64,000 nucleotides of DNA from Ceratothoa steindachneri (Eukaryota > Arthropoda > Malacostraca > Isopoda > Cymothoidae), in the NCBI GenBank assembly GCA_963969495.1, contig OZ018320.1, forward strand, positions 74,568,245 to 74,632,244, given 5' to 3'. Positions within the stretch are counted from its first letter, which is position 1. Every line of letters begins with the position of its first letter. The notes under the pieces are model-generated. The model saw only the letters and a list, made by a program, of their open reading frames with translations. It did not search any database and was not told the origin of the DNA. This document shows positions 1-10,906 of this stretch, one piece after another. The position numbers and the translations under genes were made by a program.

Positions 1-9
1 ATAGCTGCG

Positions 10-190
10 ATGAGCGAAGAAGTCTCCGCTCTTAATCAAGAAGACGCTGAACAGATGAATTGGCGGACTCGCCTGGAACAAGATGCCGCACGAACTAAAA
101 TTTCTCTTCGCAGAATCGAAGAAGGTTGGAAAAAAACTGAGGATATGTTTGTGGCTGAAGATTTACAAGAAAGCTTAAAGCAACTGAAAA
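10..190 (+). CDS. Coiled-coil host protein, exon 1
   Basis: First of three exons that splice together in frame. The ATG at 10 opens about 60 codons rich in E, K, R, Q and L (RIEEGWKKTEDMF, LQESLKQLK) and ends at a donor gtaagc at 191 in phase 1. The nine bases before the ATG are also open, so the exon may start upstream of the window. A second GT (gtaaga at 202) would give an early stop in exon 2, so 190 is the better boundary. The product is hydrophilic and alpha-helical, with no signal peptide or membrane segment. The W-K-K helix followed by QK-x-D-L-I in exon 2 vaguely recalls coiled-coil proteins of the axonemal nexin-dynein regulatory complex (DRC1 type). That is only a hypothesis. Confidence 0.6.
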
Positions 191-779
191 GTAAGCTTAA
201 TGTAAGAGGATTTAGTGGTGTTATTACACTGTGCAACATATGTTTGTGGGGCGGTGGAGGGTTTTATTTACGATGGGAAAGAAGGGAGAGGACAGGATCA
301 TCGTGGATGACACCTATCCCTACATACTCGTATATCAAAATTATTAACTACACGCATTTTTTTTTTTTCAATAAATTTAGATGTTATGGATTCTATTCCT
401 AGACATATTGCCTGAAGACATTTCAAGAACTTGCGAGGGTAGGTTATTCCATATCTAAGTAACCCTATACAAGAAAAAAGGTTCTACCTTTGAGTTAAAT
501 CTTTTAATAGCAAGTTTGGATCCATTATTTATATTGTGTGTTCTATTAACTAACTCAAAAGGCAAATCCTACTTTATATTAATAAAGTTGTTTAGCATTT
601 TAAAATCTTCGATAATATGACCCAGAAAATTACAATTTCCAGGTCAAAACAGATTAAGATCCTTCAGTCATTCTGTGTAGAGATATAAGAGTTTAACAAA
701 AACCGTTGTGAAATAGCGAGTGTATATATGTATCGAGGCCTTCCTCTTGGAGAGCAGAACTTGTGTAATAATAACAAAA

Positions 780-2065
780 GACATCTGGGTTTAGCTTTGC
801 CCCTCCGATGTTCTCCGGTAACATAGGAGAACGGACAAAATTTTTAAATACGAAAGTCAAAAGTGCAAACTGTCAACATCGTATTATGTGCTCCCCTAAA
901 TTCAAAATGCCGAGCAGACAAACAACAGACACCAAAAAAGGAGACTTCATTTGTGGTCCATCTGGGAGTCCTCTACACATCCATTTACCCCACAGGGTTA
1001 ATTGAGGTATAAAACAGGTCGACACGAGAAAACGAGGCTTTTCGTTTTCGTCAAGAGATAGAGAAGTCACCGGTAGAGAGTTTTACTGCAAGTTAAGAAA
1101 GACTTGCAGTTTCGTGGACAATATCAGATTGTTCCAAGTAGCCTCGTCACAGTTTCGAGCAACAAAGGCTTTTCTCGTTTTCAAGAAGAGACAGGAAAGT
1201 CAGCGGTAGAAAGTTTTTCTTCAACGTAAGAAAGACTTGCAGCTGCTTGGACAATACTAGATTGTTCCAAGGAGTCTCGGTACAGTTCAAGCCCCAAGAT
1301 CATCAAGGATCAAAAACTCAAATACTCTCGACACAGCTTGAGTACCTAAATCTTACGCTATCTGAGTTTGACAAACCCCAAACTAGATAGAAGAAACCTC
1401 AACATTTTCACCTCGTTCGGAAGAAAACTATTTCAAGATTACCACAACCGCCGAAAAACAGAAGAATCATCTCTTTTTGTTTTGAACCTTCATTCGCTCA
1501 TTCGAATTCCCGCGTGACGTCACTCGTCCACCTTTATGTCGGAGTAACGCCATCTAGTGAACAACCAACAAATTACTCGCGCTACGCGTCTCTGGTCCAG
1601 ATTAACGAAGGTATTTCGAGTGAATTCTTTAAGGTAATCTCCATTACCTTATGTAAGTAAATAATCCTGTTGTTTATGTTCCCGTGCTTTGAAGTAGTTT
1701 ATTTTGTGAATGGTTAAGGACAAAGTGTATTAGAGTAAATTGTTCGCCCCTAAAATCTACCTACATATAATCGAGCCTCGAGAGCTGGAAGGTAAAACCC
1801 ATTTTTTTATCTGTATATTAGATGTGTATGTTTTAATTTTATTCTTTTTGCGTGGATTAATGTTCATTAAGGGTCTATTTTTTGTCAAAGTTCTTTGTTT
1901 TAATTATCCTTGAACGAGTTGAATTGGCAATATTTGGTAAATTCCAGAAAGAACTTCCCTTTTATTCATTCCCTAGAATAAAGTTAAAGTATAGCACTCT
2001 TAGAGAACGATCCTCAAGCAATCATTGAAGTACGAACGTACTACGACCCATTTTATTAACCATAA
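780..2065 (+). other. LTR-like noncoding segment in intron 1
   Basis: No gene is seen. The segment has a TATA-like box (ggtataaaac near 1010), an internal tandem repeat, and a tail containing 'gcactcttagagaa' followed by 'gtacgaacgtac' (about 1995-2045). The stretch at about 15523-15600 has a closely similar tail ('gcactcttagagaaaa', 'acgtacatacgtac'), and a TATA-like box lies a similar distance upstream there (near 14750). This suggests two dispersed copies of one noncoding element, perhaps solo LTRs. Ends and target duplications could not be fixed. Confidence 0.3.
1024..1294 (+). repeat. Two tandem copies of a ~134-bp repeat
   Basis: Copies at about 1024-1156 and 1157-1294 share 'aaggcttttc', 'gcggtag', 'gtaagaaagacttgcag' and 'agattgttccaag' in the same order. 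They differ at many positions, so the duplication is old. Confidence 0.7.
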
Positions 2066-2404
2066 TAAAATAAAGAATTTATAATCTCGGCTAACTACGA
2101 CATTCTGATATAGTCAATCCTACAGTCGTAGAGTCAATTTAGAGTAAGTGCTAGTCTGGAAATCACTCGTTCAAGAGTTTGTGACTCACAACAAGGACAA
2201 ACCAGGACTCCTCTTTCTGTGTGTCACTCTGCCCACTTATGAAGCCTCAGACTTCTGTTCATCGTCTTTATCACATATTTGACATGGTCCTTCAAACAAT
2301 ATTATGGCTCTAATAACTAATCGAATTAGCCATTCTCTCCGTTCTCAGTGCGTGTTCTTACTTCTACTTCAATTACCACACCTTTGAATTTTGCTGTCAA
2401 ATAT

Positions 2405-2890
2405 TGAAAGCCCAGATTAGCTGAGTTCATTTCCTTAATTATATACTTTACAAGGCCTAGTTTTAGAGGTAGTGGTCGTAGGAAGACCTTTTGTCGATCG
2501 ACTAGCTCCTCGTGAATGCAGTTGAATCTACCTGGGAAAACTTTAGGTCTTGGTGGCCATTCAATTTACATGTCGTGCTCTTCATCGGCTCTGCAATTCC
2601 ATGAACAGACGAAGCACATATTATGCTTCGTATGACCATTTTGACGACCAAGGAGTAGGCTAATGCCTTCCAAGTGTTTGCCAATCCCCACTGGACTGGT
2701 GGGCATGATAGTTGATATCAGCAAAGAAAGAATTCATGATGTTGTATATTTCAACCATTCCGTAAGCATGTGCGATGGAAACCAACTGGTGCTGGTTGCT
2801 ACTGTGAAGAACAACGGATTTCAAAGAATTTTTTTCAGGAATCTATGAAAAGCCTCCATTCTTTTGGTCTGTATGGGAAGGTCTTGTAGA
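2405..2890 (-). pseudogene. Fragment of an uncharacterised repeat-associated protein (copy 1)
   Basis: Reading the minus strand with frame shifts gives, in order, EWRLFIDS, SLKSVVLHSSNQ, SIAHAYGMVEIYN, NGHTKHNMCFVCSWNCRA and FLRPLPLKLGLVKYIIKEMN. The order and spacing match a protein that I recall as a frequent, unnamed repeat ORF in arthropod genomes. A second fragment of the same protein lies at 40269-40930, overlapping over the LKLG segment. The Cys-x2-Cys (CFVC) may bind metal. Stops and frameshifts show that this copy is dead. It lies in intron 1 of the host gene, antisense to it. Whether the family is a transposase or a domesticated gene is unknown to me. Confidence 0.6.
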
Positions 2891-2899
2891 AGTCTGTCA

Positions 2900-3560
2900 T
2901 CAGATTATGAGCATTGTCATACTAATAAAGGTGCTCATCTATTTTTTTTTAGAATGATGACAGTTCCTTGTGTGTGTGAGGGGCAGTAGTGACCCACACA
3001 ACATGATACAGTGAAGTCCGTACTTTCAGCTGAGATCCAGAAGCTCAGCTTATTCTTTCGTTTGATCAATGTTCTTAATAAAGGTCATGTAGATCTTCTT
3101 GACTGAGCAGTTGTGTTTCGTGCCTGTTAAGTCATCAACCTAATCACCACCAGTTGGCTTACGGCCTCGGATTCATTACTTTCCTCATTGTGCTCTTTTG
3201 TGACAAGTGGACCTACAACCGGTAGCCCATCACTCTATGTCATTAGTCGAATTGCGGATGTCAGGTTAGGATACATGTTTCCACCTCACGTCTTTAGTGA
3301 ATAGCCTTTGATGCTGCATAGGCAGCATGATGTGGTTCTTTGGTTGTCACCAAACCAATGATACGGCAAAGGGCAAGCTAGGAGTCTGTTTGCCCTGCGT
3401 CCATTAATTTAAGTTATTGGTACATTGGGTAGAAGCTACATGAGGGTCCCAGTGCTTGTCCTGATCTCTCAGTAGCTTTTTAAAGTAGTTCTTATAGTTG
3501 ATTTGAACGCTTTTAGTGATATTATTTTATAGTTTTTGTAGTAAACAAACCGGATATATA
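2900..3560. other. Intronic sequence, nothing recognised
   Basis: Part of the 8.8-kb intron. No coding similarity, RNA gene or clear repeat was seen. It may include further upstream decay of the minus-strand ORF at 2405-2890. Confidence 0.5.
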
Positions 3561-3563
3561 ATA

Positions 3564-3771
3564 TTGGAATTCTACTTTAGGGCAAAAATAAAATTATTTA
3601 CAGTTAAAGCTCAAAAATAGCGCCAGATGATTAATTACAATCAACGAAGAGCTAAACGAATTGGTGTAATAATTCTGCATAGATCCATTTAAAAATAATT
3701 TTACAATGACGTGAAAATTGTTTTTAGATAATTCTTACTTGCTCCTTTTCTTAAATGATGATAATTATAAT

Positions 3772-3856
<85 letters not shown>

Positions 3857-3997
3857 TTATGGAATTCTAGTTTTAGGCAAAAATAAAATTATCTAACGTT
3901 AAAGCTTAAAAATAGCACCAGATGATTAATTAAAATCAACGAATAACGAAATGAATTGATGTAATAATTCCGCATAGATTCAATTAAAAATAATTCC
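3564..3997 (+). repeat. Diverged direct repeats flanking a (TA)n array
   Basis: A unit of about 139 bp occurs at 3564-3702 and again at 3859-3997 on either side of a (TA)n run. Both contain 'ggcaaaaataaaattat', 'ccagatgattaatta', 'aatcaacgaa' and 'gtaataatt' in the same order. Roughly one base in seven or eight differs. Confidence 0.75.
3776..3849. repeat. (TA)n microsatellite
   Basis: An uninterrupted TA run of about 74 bp lies between two diverged direct repeats. Confidence 0.95.
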
Positions 3998-3999
3998 AT

Positions 4000-4974
4000 G
4001 TAGGTTATTGGATCACAATTGCGGTGTTTTATGTTTTATATGCTACGAAAAACAAATGTACAGAAAAGGCTCGCTGCCATGTTGTTTTAATCACAACAAA
4101 TTTCTTATCTTTAAGGTCTGCTTAGCCATCGACTCATACAAAAACCTAGTCGTCATTGTGACTTCCATCCATTTGGTCCACTATTTCCAAAAGAGAAATA
4201 ATTACTAAAAGCCTGTCGTTTCGACAACTTCTGTTGATTTAAGGTGGACATTTTCCAAAAGCAATATATACTTAAGCGTGTTTAAACCCAATTTATATTA
4301 TTTAATGCAAAAATATAAATTTTAAACTACTCAGGTTCTTTGTATCATTTTTTTTGTTAAATATTTAACAGTCCAATGAAAGTTCGCAAGCATGATCGGA
4401 TACTCCTAATTGCGAATAAAACTTTTTTGTAGATTATTTTGTGTCATAAACCTATGAATTGCAAAAAATAAATTTGTTTAATTCTTAAAATTAATCTCAT
4501 ATTTGCATTCAGCTCGTTGATTTACCCTAGGTTCACATCAATTCACCCAAGAACCATGAAACTTTTTGAATTTAGTTGATCAGTGTTAATGTCTGGTTGG
4601 AAAATATATATTCCAAAACAATATGATAATTCAGTACTTAAGGGCCAAAATATGAGGAATGATTCTTAAGATCACATCAAAAACAAAATCTAAAGAGAAA
4701 AAATTATACATCCATTAGGTTTACACTATTAATTAAAAAGCTACAATGATTCAAATAGCTCAAAAGATTATACAGATGCTGAATAAGTAGAGGAAACACC
4801 TATATGATACATATTTTAAATTTTTTTCGGGTTTAGACTTCAATTGCATAAGGTATAGGTATTATAGAAGCTTCATACTACATTGCGAATAAATACTAAT
4901 AAAAATTGGTAAAATAAAAGTGGGTATAACAATAACAAAGATTTTTTATCGAAAAATAGACAACTCATATATAA
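4000..4974. other. AT-rich intronic sequence, nothing recognised
   Basis: Very AT-rich. No coding similarity or repeat structure was noticed on either strand. Confidence 0.5.
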
Positions 4975-5165
4975 CAATCGCGTTTCCTATAATATGTACA
5001 AGATTTTTACACGTTTCTGGAGGGTCTTTATTCCACTCTTCTTCAGCAGCAAACTTTTCCAATTCAACAATGCTGTGACGTCCTGTTCTGTGTATAAGCC
5101 TCTTCAGTGTTCTCCTTTTCTATGTGGGCTTCTCCAGATCTCCGCCGATCCTACTTTTCGTCTCA
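4975..5165 (-). pseudogene. Tc1-like transposase, C-terminal remnant
   Basis: The minus strand reads HSIVELEKFAAEEEWNKD then PPETCKNLV. This matches the last helical segment of Tc1-type transposases (EEWxKIPxExCxNLV), which follows the DDE core. The preceding part is frame-shifted and no inverted repeat was located. The remainder up to the mariner at 5798 shows nothing recognisable. Confidence 0.45.
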
Positions 5166-5797
5166 CCTGACTATAATATTTTATCTAATTTAGCTTAGCG
5201 ATCTCCCATGGCTATCTCCTAGATGCTCTTTAGGAAACATCAAGTCGTTCTTTTTATATGCTCTCATCAAGAGATTCCTTCTAGGGACACGTGCATAAAT
5301 CGTTCCGATGTAAACGACGTTTTACCGTTGAAGTGTGTCCACCTATGTCGCGTGTTGCACGATTTGCCTGAAACTTATTTGATTAACTCTGATGTTTATT
5401 TCCGTCTTCATCATCGACAGATATCTTTAGGGCTAAGTTTCTTCGCTCTACCTTCACACGGAGGATTTGTTTTGATGGTATTAAGATTTATATTTCACAA
5501 TAATGTTACTTACAGGAGAAACTGGAATGTTCACATTAGAAGAATATTTCTATATCCATCGCCGGCCCTCTGCAGTTTAACAATGGCGTTTTTTGCAGAT
5601 TCTGAATGCTTAGCGGTCTTCACCATTGCGCTCTTGGAAATATTTCCTCAGCGAACTCGTGAGAAGAAATGACAAATATCGTCGAAAATTAGTATCTAAT
5701 CTATTGTTCTCGAACGATCCGTTTTACTCTAGAATCGTTTTGAAAACGTTTTATAAACTTCCCGCGTGTCATTTTTATGAAAAAAAAGGCCTATGTA

Positions 5798-6726
5798 CGA
5801 GGGGCGGTCAATAAGTTTTGCGAATCGGTAGGGCAAAACAGAGGAAGGGAGATGGGTGTTTGTGGGGGTGTTAGGACAAGTTATGACAAGTCAGGACCTG
5901 CAGCCGCACGATCCTGCCTCGTCTATTTAAGAAGCAGTAGCTGATCGCAGATCGTCAGTCACAAATATTTCAACAATGGAGAAGGTTGAGCACCGCGCAG
6001 TGATCAAACTTTTGACCAAGGAAGGCAAGAATGCAAAAGAGATCCATGAACGCATCGTTGCAGTGTACACCGACACCGCCCCTTCCTATGCAACAACTGC
6101 TCGTTGGAATAGGGAGTTCCGCCATGTTCGTGAGTCCCTTGGAGATGACCCCCGTCCAGGTCTCCCGTTAGACGTGACCAACGAGGACAATGTGGCTAGT
6201 GTGGAGAGGATGATCCTCGAAAATCGACGGGTGAAGGTCAAAGAAATCGAGCGAGAATTTGGAATATCACATGGAAGTGTTATCAACATGATCCACGACA
6301 ATCTGGCCATGACCAAGGTCTCTGCCTGTTGGGTCCCTAGAAACCTCACGTCCCATGATCGACTTCAACGTCGTAAAAGTCCACAAGGCCAGAGTTGCAC
6401 AAGCTTTCCTGCGCGAGTGCGGATTCGAGGAGCTCAACCATCCCCCTACAGTCCAGATCTGGCCCCTAGCGACTACTTTTTATAATGCTAGCTCAAGGCT
6501 GCACTGCGTGGACGCCGGTTTGGGGACGAAGAAGATGCTCAGCTCGTCGTCCAGGAGTGGATTGAACAGCAGTTGGGAGATTTCTGGTTGTCGGCAATTC
6601 GAAGCCTCAGGGACAAGTGGCGCAAGTGCATTGAAGTCGAGGGTAGTTATATTGAAAAATAATGACACTTTTCCTCATATCTTGTTTCTTTATATCCAAA
6701 TTTCAAAATTTATTGACCGCCCCTCG
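5798..6726 (+). mobile_element. Mariner (DD34D family), internally deleted copy
   Basis: Inverted repeats start with cgaggggcggtcaataag and are bounded by TA at 5796-5797 and 6727-6728. The element is 929 bp, against 1291 bp for the copy at 43400-44690. About 362 bp, holding the first catalytic Asp and the region before the second, is missing: the sequence jumps from the linker after the DNA-binding domain to VHKARVAQ. It can only be a non-autonomous passenger. It lies in intron 1 of the host gene, in the same orientation. Confidence 0.92.
5976..6662 (+). pseudogene. Mariner transposase, internally deleted
   Basis: Starts MEKVEHRAVIKLLTKEGK, with the paired helix-turn-helix DNA-binding region (YATTARWNREFRH, then the second HTH REFGISHGSVINMIHDNL) and the linker WVPRNLT. 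The open frame then runs into the deletion junction. The C-terminal part (YSPDLAPSDYF, third Asp) survives, followed by a frameshift into the tail. The first and second catalytic Asp residues are lost. About 228 residues would remain of the usual ~347. Confidence 0.9.
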
Positions 6727-7485
6727 TAGTCATTTAAACTAAAACACAAAAGCTATCCAAATTGCCTATACTTTGGAAATCACACTATATTGACAAGTAT
6801 AATAAACTAGCATTTATTTATCATAATCTCTTATTCTAAATGATATAAATATACCACGCAGCGATCATAATGAATGCTCTTGCTACCATATACAGGGTTA
6901 CCCCCCCCCCCAAAAAAAAACGGGCCTAACTTTTGATAGGCCTCATTTCTTAATTTTCTGCAAGGATTGAATGAAACGTTGGTGATAACTAGTTTATTGT
7001 GTTTAAAAACATCACATCAAAAACATGAGAGTCTTTGGACTTTTCTTCCTGATTCTAGAGCACGTGTTCGAGATGACCTCCATTTAGCTCTGTGCAAATT
7101 TATTGACCGCCCCTCGTAGTCATTTAAACTAAAACACAAAAGCTATCCAAATTGCCTATACTTTGGAAATCACACTATATTGACAAGTATAATAAACTAG
7201 CATTTATTTATCATAATCTCTTATTCTAAATGATATAAATATACCACGCAGCGATCAGAATGAATGCTCTTGCTACCATATACAGGGTTACCCCCCCCCC
7301 CAAAAAAAAACGGGCCTAACTTTTGATAGGCCTCATTTCTTAATTTTCTGCAAGGATTGAATGAAACGTTGGTGATAACTAGTTTATTGTGTTTAAAAAC
7401 ATCACATCAAAAACATGAGAGTCTTTGGACTTTTCTTCCTGATTCTAGAGCACGTGTTCGAGATGACCTCCATTTAGCTCTGTGC
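6706..7485 (+). repeat. 390-bp tandem duplication
   Basis: The sequence 6706-7095 is repeated at 7096-7485. I found one mismatch (t at 6868, g at 7258). The unit joins the last 21 bp of the mariner, unique spacer DNA and the terminal 200 bp or so of the neighbouring DD41D element, including its poly-C inverted-repeat tip. The duplication is younger than both transposon insertions. Confidence 0.95.
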
Positions 7486-8626
7486 ATTTCTTGAGGCGCA
7501 GCACAAAGTTGTCTATGACGTCCTTACAAACCGACTGACTAATGGCTCTGATCTCCCTAATGGCTTCCTTGAGGTCCGTGATGGTCCTGGGTCTCCCTGC
7601 GTACACTCTATCTTTAAGATAGCCCCAGAGAAAGAAATCTGGGGGACTAAAGTCTGGGCTGTGAGGTGCCCACTCAAAATCAGTCTTGAGACTGATCACA
7701 CGGCCACCAAAGTTCTTTTTCGGCCAATATCAGGACAGGTTTGAGGTGTGAGAGCTTGCTCCATCTTGCTGGAACAAGGACTCCCTATTGAAGGTTTGGA
7801 AGACCTCAACATACCGCTCCTTGGTGACTGTCACTGTTGCGCCAGATTCCTTGAAGAAGAATGGTCCGAGGATGCCTCTGGCTGAGATTGCAGTCCATAC
7901 CGTGCACCTAGGTGAGTGTAGGGGCTTGGTGGCTGCCTCATTTTGTCCAGAGGTCCCCCAGAAGAAATCTGTCTTCGAGTTTACCTTTCCTTCAAGATGG
8001 AAGTGAGGTTCATTTGATGTCCAGAGGAGGTTAAGGAAAGTTGGGGTCTCCTGAATCTTCTCTATTATCTTGACTGCCATAACCTCTCTCTGTTCCTTCT
8101 CTGAGGCTGTAAGGGTCTGCTTCGTTTTTATTCTGTATGGGTAGGCCTTTACATCCATTATTAGCATTCTCCTGGAGTCTCACGGGATATTCGAGTACCG
8201 AGGGACTGACTTCGCTTGCGCACAGAGCGTTTTGAACTCTGCTGAACTGACTCTCTCACGCTCTCGACCAGCTCAGATGTACGCTTCCTGGGGCGTCCTG
8301 AATGGCTTGGACGGCTGTCACTGGCTACATTGAGGTTCTCTACTGTCTCATAGTTCTCGAAGTGTTCCACCCAGTCCTGAATTCTGCTCTTGAAAGGGGC
8401 CTTTCCACATTCGAACTGATGCACGAAAGTGTCCTGCACTTTCTTGAACCAGCCTGTATTGTAGTAATGTTTGACGCAGTATATTCTTTACTGGAGCTTC
8501 CATTGAGATCTAGTTGTGTTCACAGGCGTTGTTTCTGTCATTTCCTGCAAAGTAAGGATAAAGTGAATGAATGAAGGATATATCACAAAAAGTGTGTGCA
8601 GGCCCGTTGGGGGGGGGGAGGTCACT
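7283..8626 (-). mobile_element. DD41D Tc1/mariner-type transposon with C-rich inverted repeats
   Basis: The left end reads cagggttaccccccc then aaacgggcctaac. The right end, read on the minus strand, is cagtgacctccccc then aacgggcctgcac. These form imperfect terminal inverted repeats around a degenerate transposase. Length is about 1.34 kb. A second copy of the left tip lies at 6893-7095 because of the tandem duplication. Confidence 0.75.
7445..8541 (-). pseudogene. DD41D transposase pseudogene
   Basis: Starts MTETTPVNTTRSQWKLQ at 8541 and passes an early stop into a helix-turn-helix domain (QDTFVHQFECGKAP, SGRPRKRTSE). The catalytic region follows: SNEPHFHL, where the first Asp has become Asn, LFQQDGASSHTS with the second Asp, then HSPDFSPPDFFLWGYLKD with the third. 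There are 41 residues between the second and third Asp, counting one internal stop. The C-terminus RLKKCTELNGGHLEHVL is typical. The lost Asp plus stops make it inactive. Confidence 0.85.
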
Positions 8627-8953
8627 GACACGAAAAACAGAATAAAACTAAACGAATATAATAAAAGGGCAGTACACTAGAGCGTGTCTGACTTTGACTA
8701 TACTTATGAACGCATCTCTACATATAAGATAGGCTAAGATATACTTGTGTATGCAGAAGTAGATTTCCATGCTTCTTATTATTATGTTTATAGCCCTTCG
8801 CTTTAAACATTATTATGAAAAATGACTTGGATAATTTTGCTGAAACAAAAAGTCATGGTCCTTCGAGTTAGGTTTTCGATCATTAAAATTCCTTCATAAT
8901 TTCGATAATAAAATCGACAATGAATCTTTAAATAATGACCTTTTGTCCAACAG
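8627..8953. other. Intron 1 end, nothing recognised
   Basis: AT-rich sequence between the DD41D element and the exon 2 acceptor. It ends in the pyrimidine stretch and cag of the splice site. Confidence 0.5.
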
Positions 8954-9147
8954 ATGAGAGTCTCACTTCGGTGCAGCAGAAAAGAGACCTAATTCAAAAT
9001 CTGAACACGCACTTGATGGCGGTAGATGATGGCTTCTCAAATGAACGGTTGCGACAGGCACAAGAAAGGTCTCAAATTCTTTCTAGAGCAAGTGAACACG
9101 TTTTGGAGTTGGTCAGAGCATACCAAACCGCGATCCGGGAACTACAG
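8954..9147 (+). CDS. Coiled-coil host protein, exon 2
   Basis: The acceptor (ttttgtccaacag) precedes 8954 and the donor (cag|gtcagt) follows 9147. Joined to exon 1, the split codon becomes Asn and the frame reads on through ESLTSVQQKRDLIQNLNTHL and later RAYQTAIRELQ without a stop, ending in phase 0. The heptad-like spacing of L, V and I with many E, Q and R residues indicates a continuous coiled coil. The 8.76-kb intron before this exon is full of transposon remnants, while the exon itself is undamaged, which argues for a gene under selection. I cannot assign an orthologue from the sequence alone. Confidence 0.65.
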
Positions 9148-9585
9148 GTCAGTTTAACTTGAAGTTAAGTCTAGTTTGGTTTAATCTTGCGGTTAAATTT
9201 ACGATCTGAAGTTTTACAAGATTAGATAGCCACGAGTGCCAGCTTCATAAGCTGCGGGGTCTAAATGGAAAAATTATGTGCTGGGTTCCAGCTTTTATAC
9301 CAAGTTCTGTAGAATATTAGCGGTATAAATATAGTTTATTATAGACTTTATAACTCTATGATAGTATAGAAAGAAATCAAAATATACAGTGAAAAGTACA
9401 ATTATAATTGAACCAAATAGATCTTGGAAGATTTATTATGAAAATTACATATATAGACGGTAATTGTCTAGATTAGTCACGGATGGAGAAATGTATACTT
9501 TATAATGTTAATTATAAAAAAGCAATATAAATAAATTATATTATTTATAAATATTGGTGCATACTAAAAAAAATATTTCCTGTAG

Positions 9586-9720
9586 CTTCGGAGGGAAAAA
9601 TTACAAGATATAATGCGGCGTCAATATTTATCGGCATCTGGAAATGCGAACGATAATTTGGGCGACAAAATTATCCCCCCAAAATTGGTAGAATTTATCA
9701 AGTTAAGTGAGCATTGTTAA
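9586..9720 (+). CDS. Coiled-coil host protein, exon 3 (last or internal)
   Basis: The acceptor tttcctgtag precedes 9586. The frame continues from exon 2 as LRREKLQDIMRRQYLSASG, then KIIPPKLVEFIKLSEHC and a TAA at 9718-9720, giving a protein of about 169 residues if this is the last exon. Two possible donors lie just before the stop (GT at 9702 and at 9707, the latter reading gtgagc), so the exon may instead end there and the gene continue beyond. No AATAAA is visible close downstream, which favours an internal exon. The 438-bp intron 9148-9585 shows nothing else recognisable. Confidence 0.55.
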   Translation, partial: LRREKLQDIMRRQYLSASGNANDNLGDKIIPPKLVEFIKLSEHC

Positions 9721-9799
9721 TTTTTAGTCGCGTGCGAGTCTAGTCGCGGGAGACTATATCTTACTATGTCGGTCGGTCCCCGTTCTGCTTTTTTTTTGC

Positions 9800-10163
9800 T
9801 TTGGTAATACCATTGTAACTTTTTGGCTTATTATAACGATATTTGAAACCCTTATATTGTTTTGCATTCTCTTTCAAATAATATAATTGCCAACGTCCTC
9901 CCAAGGTTAGCTGGGAATTATTTGGTAATAACATCATAACTATTCGACCTATTCCAATGAAATTTGAAACCCTTATGTTTTTTTTACATTCTCTTTCGAA
10001 TTATATAATTGCCAAAGTCCTCCCAATGTTAGCCGGGAATTATTTGATAATAACATCATAACTATTCGGGAGGTTCTAACGAAATTTAAAACCCTCGTGT
10101 TGTTTAACACTCTATTTCAAATGATATAATTACCGAGGTCCTTCCAAGGTTTGTCCGGGAATT
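9800..10163 (+). repeat. Three imperfect copies of a ~121-bp tandem repeat
   Basis: Copies begin near 9800, 9921 and 10043 with 'tttggtaata' or 'tttgataata'. Each contains 'tttgaaaccct' (third copy 'tttaaaaccct'), 'attctctttc' or a close variant, 'atataattgcc' and 'gggaatt'. Period 121-122 bp. Confidence 0.85.
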
Positions 10164-10540
10164 GTTGAAAGTTTTGAAGGTCGTAAGGGTCACAAATCAG
10201 AAAAGGTGAGAGCACGTGACTTTTGGTCATCAGACCTTGTTTATGTGTCATTGTATATTGATTATATTATTGCTTCCTGTTGTTTTTTTTATTATTCCTG
10301 CAGTAGGAAACAGGGGTTCGTGGGTAAATCTTAAAAACATCCACACCACGAATTTTTTGACAAAATATAATTTTCTGACGTATTTAGACGTCAAGAACGT
10401 GAATGATGTTCATTGCCGCCCCAAATGGCTTACTTTCGAGTTAGCTTCACATTTATGTGAGCTCAGCTGCCACGAAAAGTAAACGCTTTTCGGCGAAAAT
10501 AAGCGATTTGCGGAGACAATGACGATCATAAATCGCTAAC
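10164..10540. other. Nothing recognised
   Basis: An open + frame of 88 codons (10216-10482) with a hydrophobic N-terminal stretch is present. It has no recognisable similarity and no gene context, so I do not call it. Confidence 0.4.
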
Positions 10541-10626
10541 TTAACAAACCTAACCTAGCCTAGCATAACCTAACCTTTTTATGATAAGGTACGTTAGATT
10601 AGGTTAGGCTAGGTTATGTTGTTAGG
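10541..10626. repeat. Inverted repeat of TTAGG-like motifs
   Basis: The left arm (10541-10575) is built of 'cctaacc' and 'cctagcc' units. The right arm (10593-10626) is built of 'ttaggtt' and 'taggct' units, complementary apart from a few bases. The motif resembles the arthropod telomere repeat TTAGG but is degenerate and palindromic. It could equally be a MITE tip. Confidence 0.6.
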
Positions 10627-10631
10627 TGGGG

Positions 10632-10906
10632 TTTCTGACAAAATTGCCTCAAACAATGATACCCATCCTATCTATTTTTTCGCAATAATGGATGGCGATC
10701 TCCCCTGCAAAACTACCTCAGTCGACAACCGTTCCATGTGATAACTCCACTTGGTTCCCGATTTCCCGTTGTGTGGCTCTGTTAAATAAGAACCAATAAA
10801 TAAAATGAATCGCTTTAATTAGCTTTATTCCAGTGTTTTTAAAAAGGGTTCTGCACAAGGCAGACCTATAAAACCGGCAATGATTTTTGTTATATTTTGT
10901 TTTCAC
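10632..10906 (-). pseudogene. Merlin / ISXO2-like transposase remnant
   Basis: The minus strand reads SALCRTLFKNTGIKLIKAI, FIYWFLFNRATQREIG, ELSHGTVVD, a stop in place of the expected Trp, then GSFAGEIAIHYCEKIDRMG. Family members have the order LIYxW ... TVVDWxxFxREVC before the first catalytic Asp. The first catalytic region is absent or destroyed (a stop follows IIV), and nothing C-terminal remains. Confidence 0.6.

Noticed and set aside
5223..5672. 149-codon + frame in intron 1
   Set aside because: No recognisable domain, biased composition or splice context. A 149-codon open stretch can occur by chance in this DNA.
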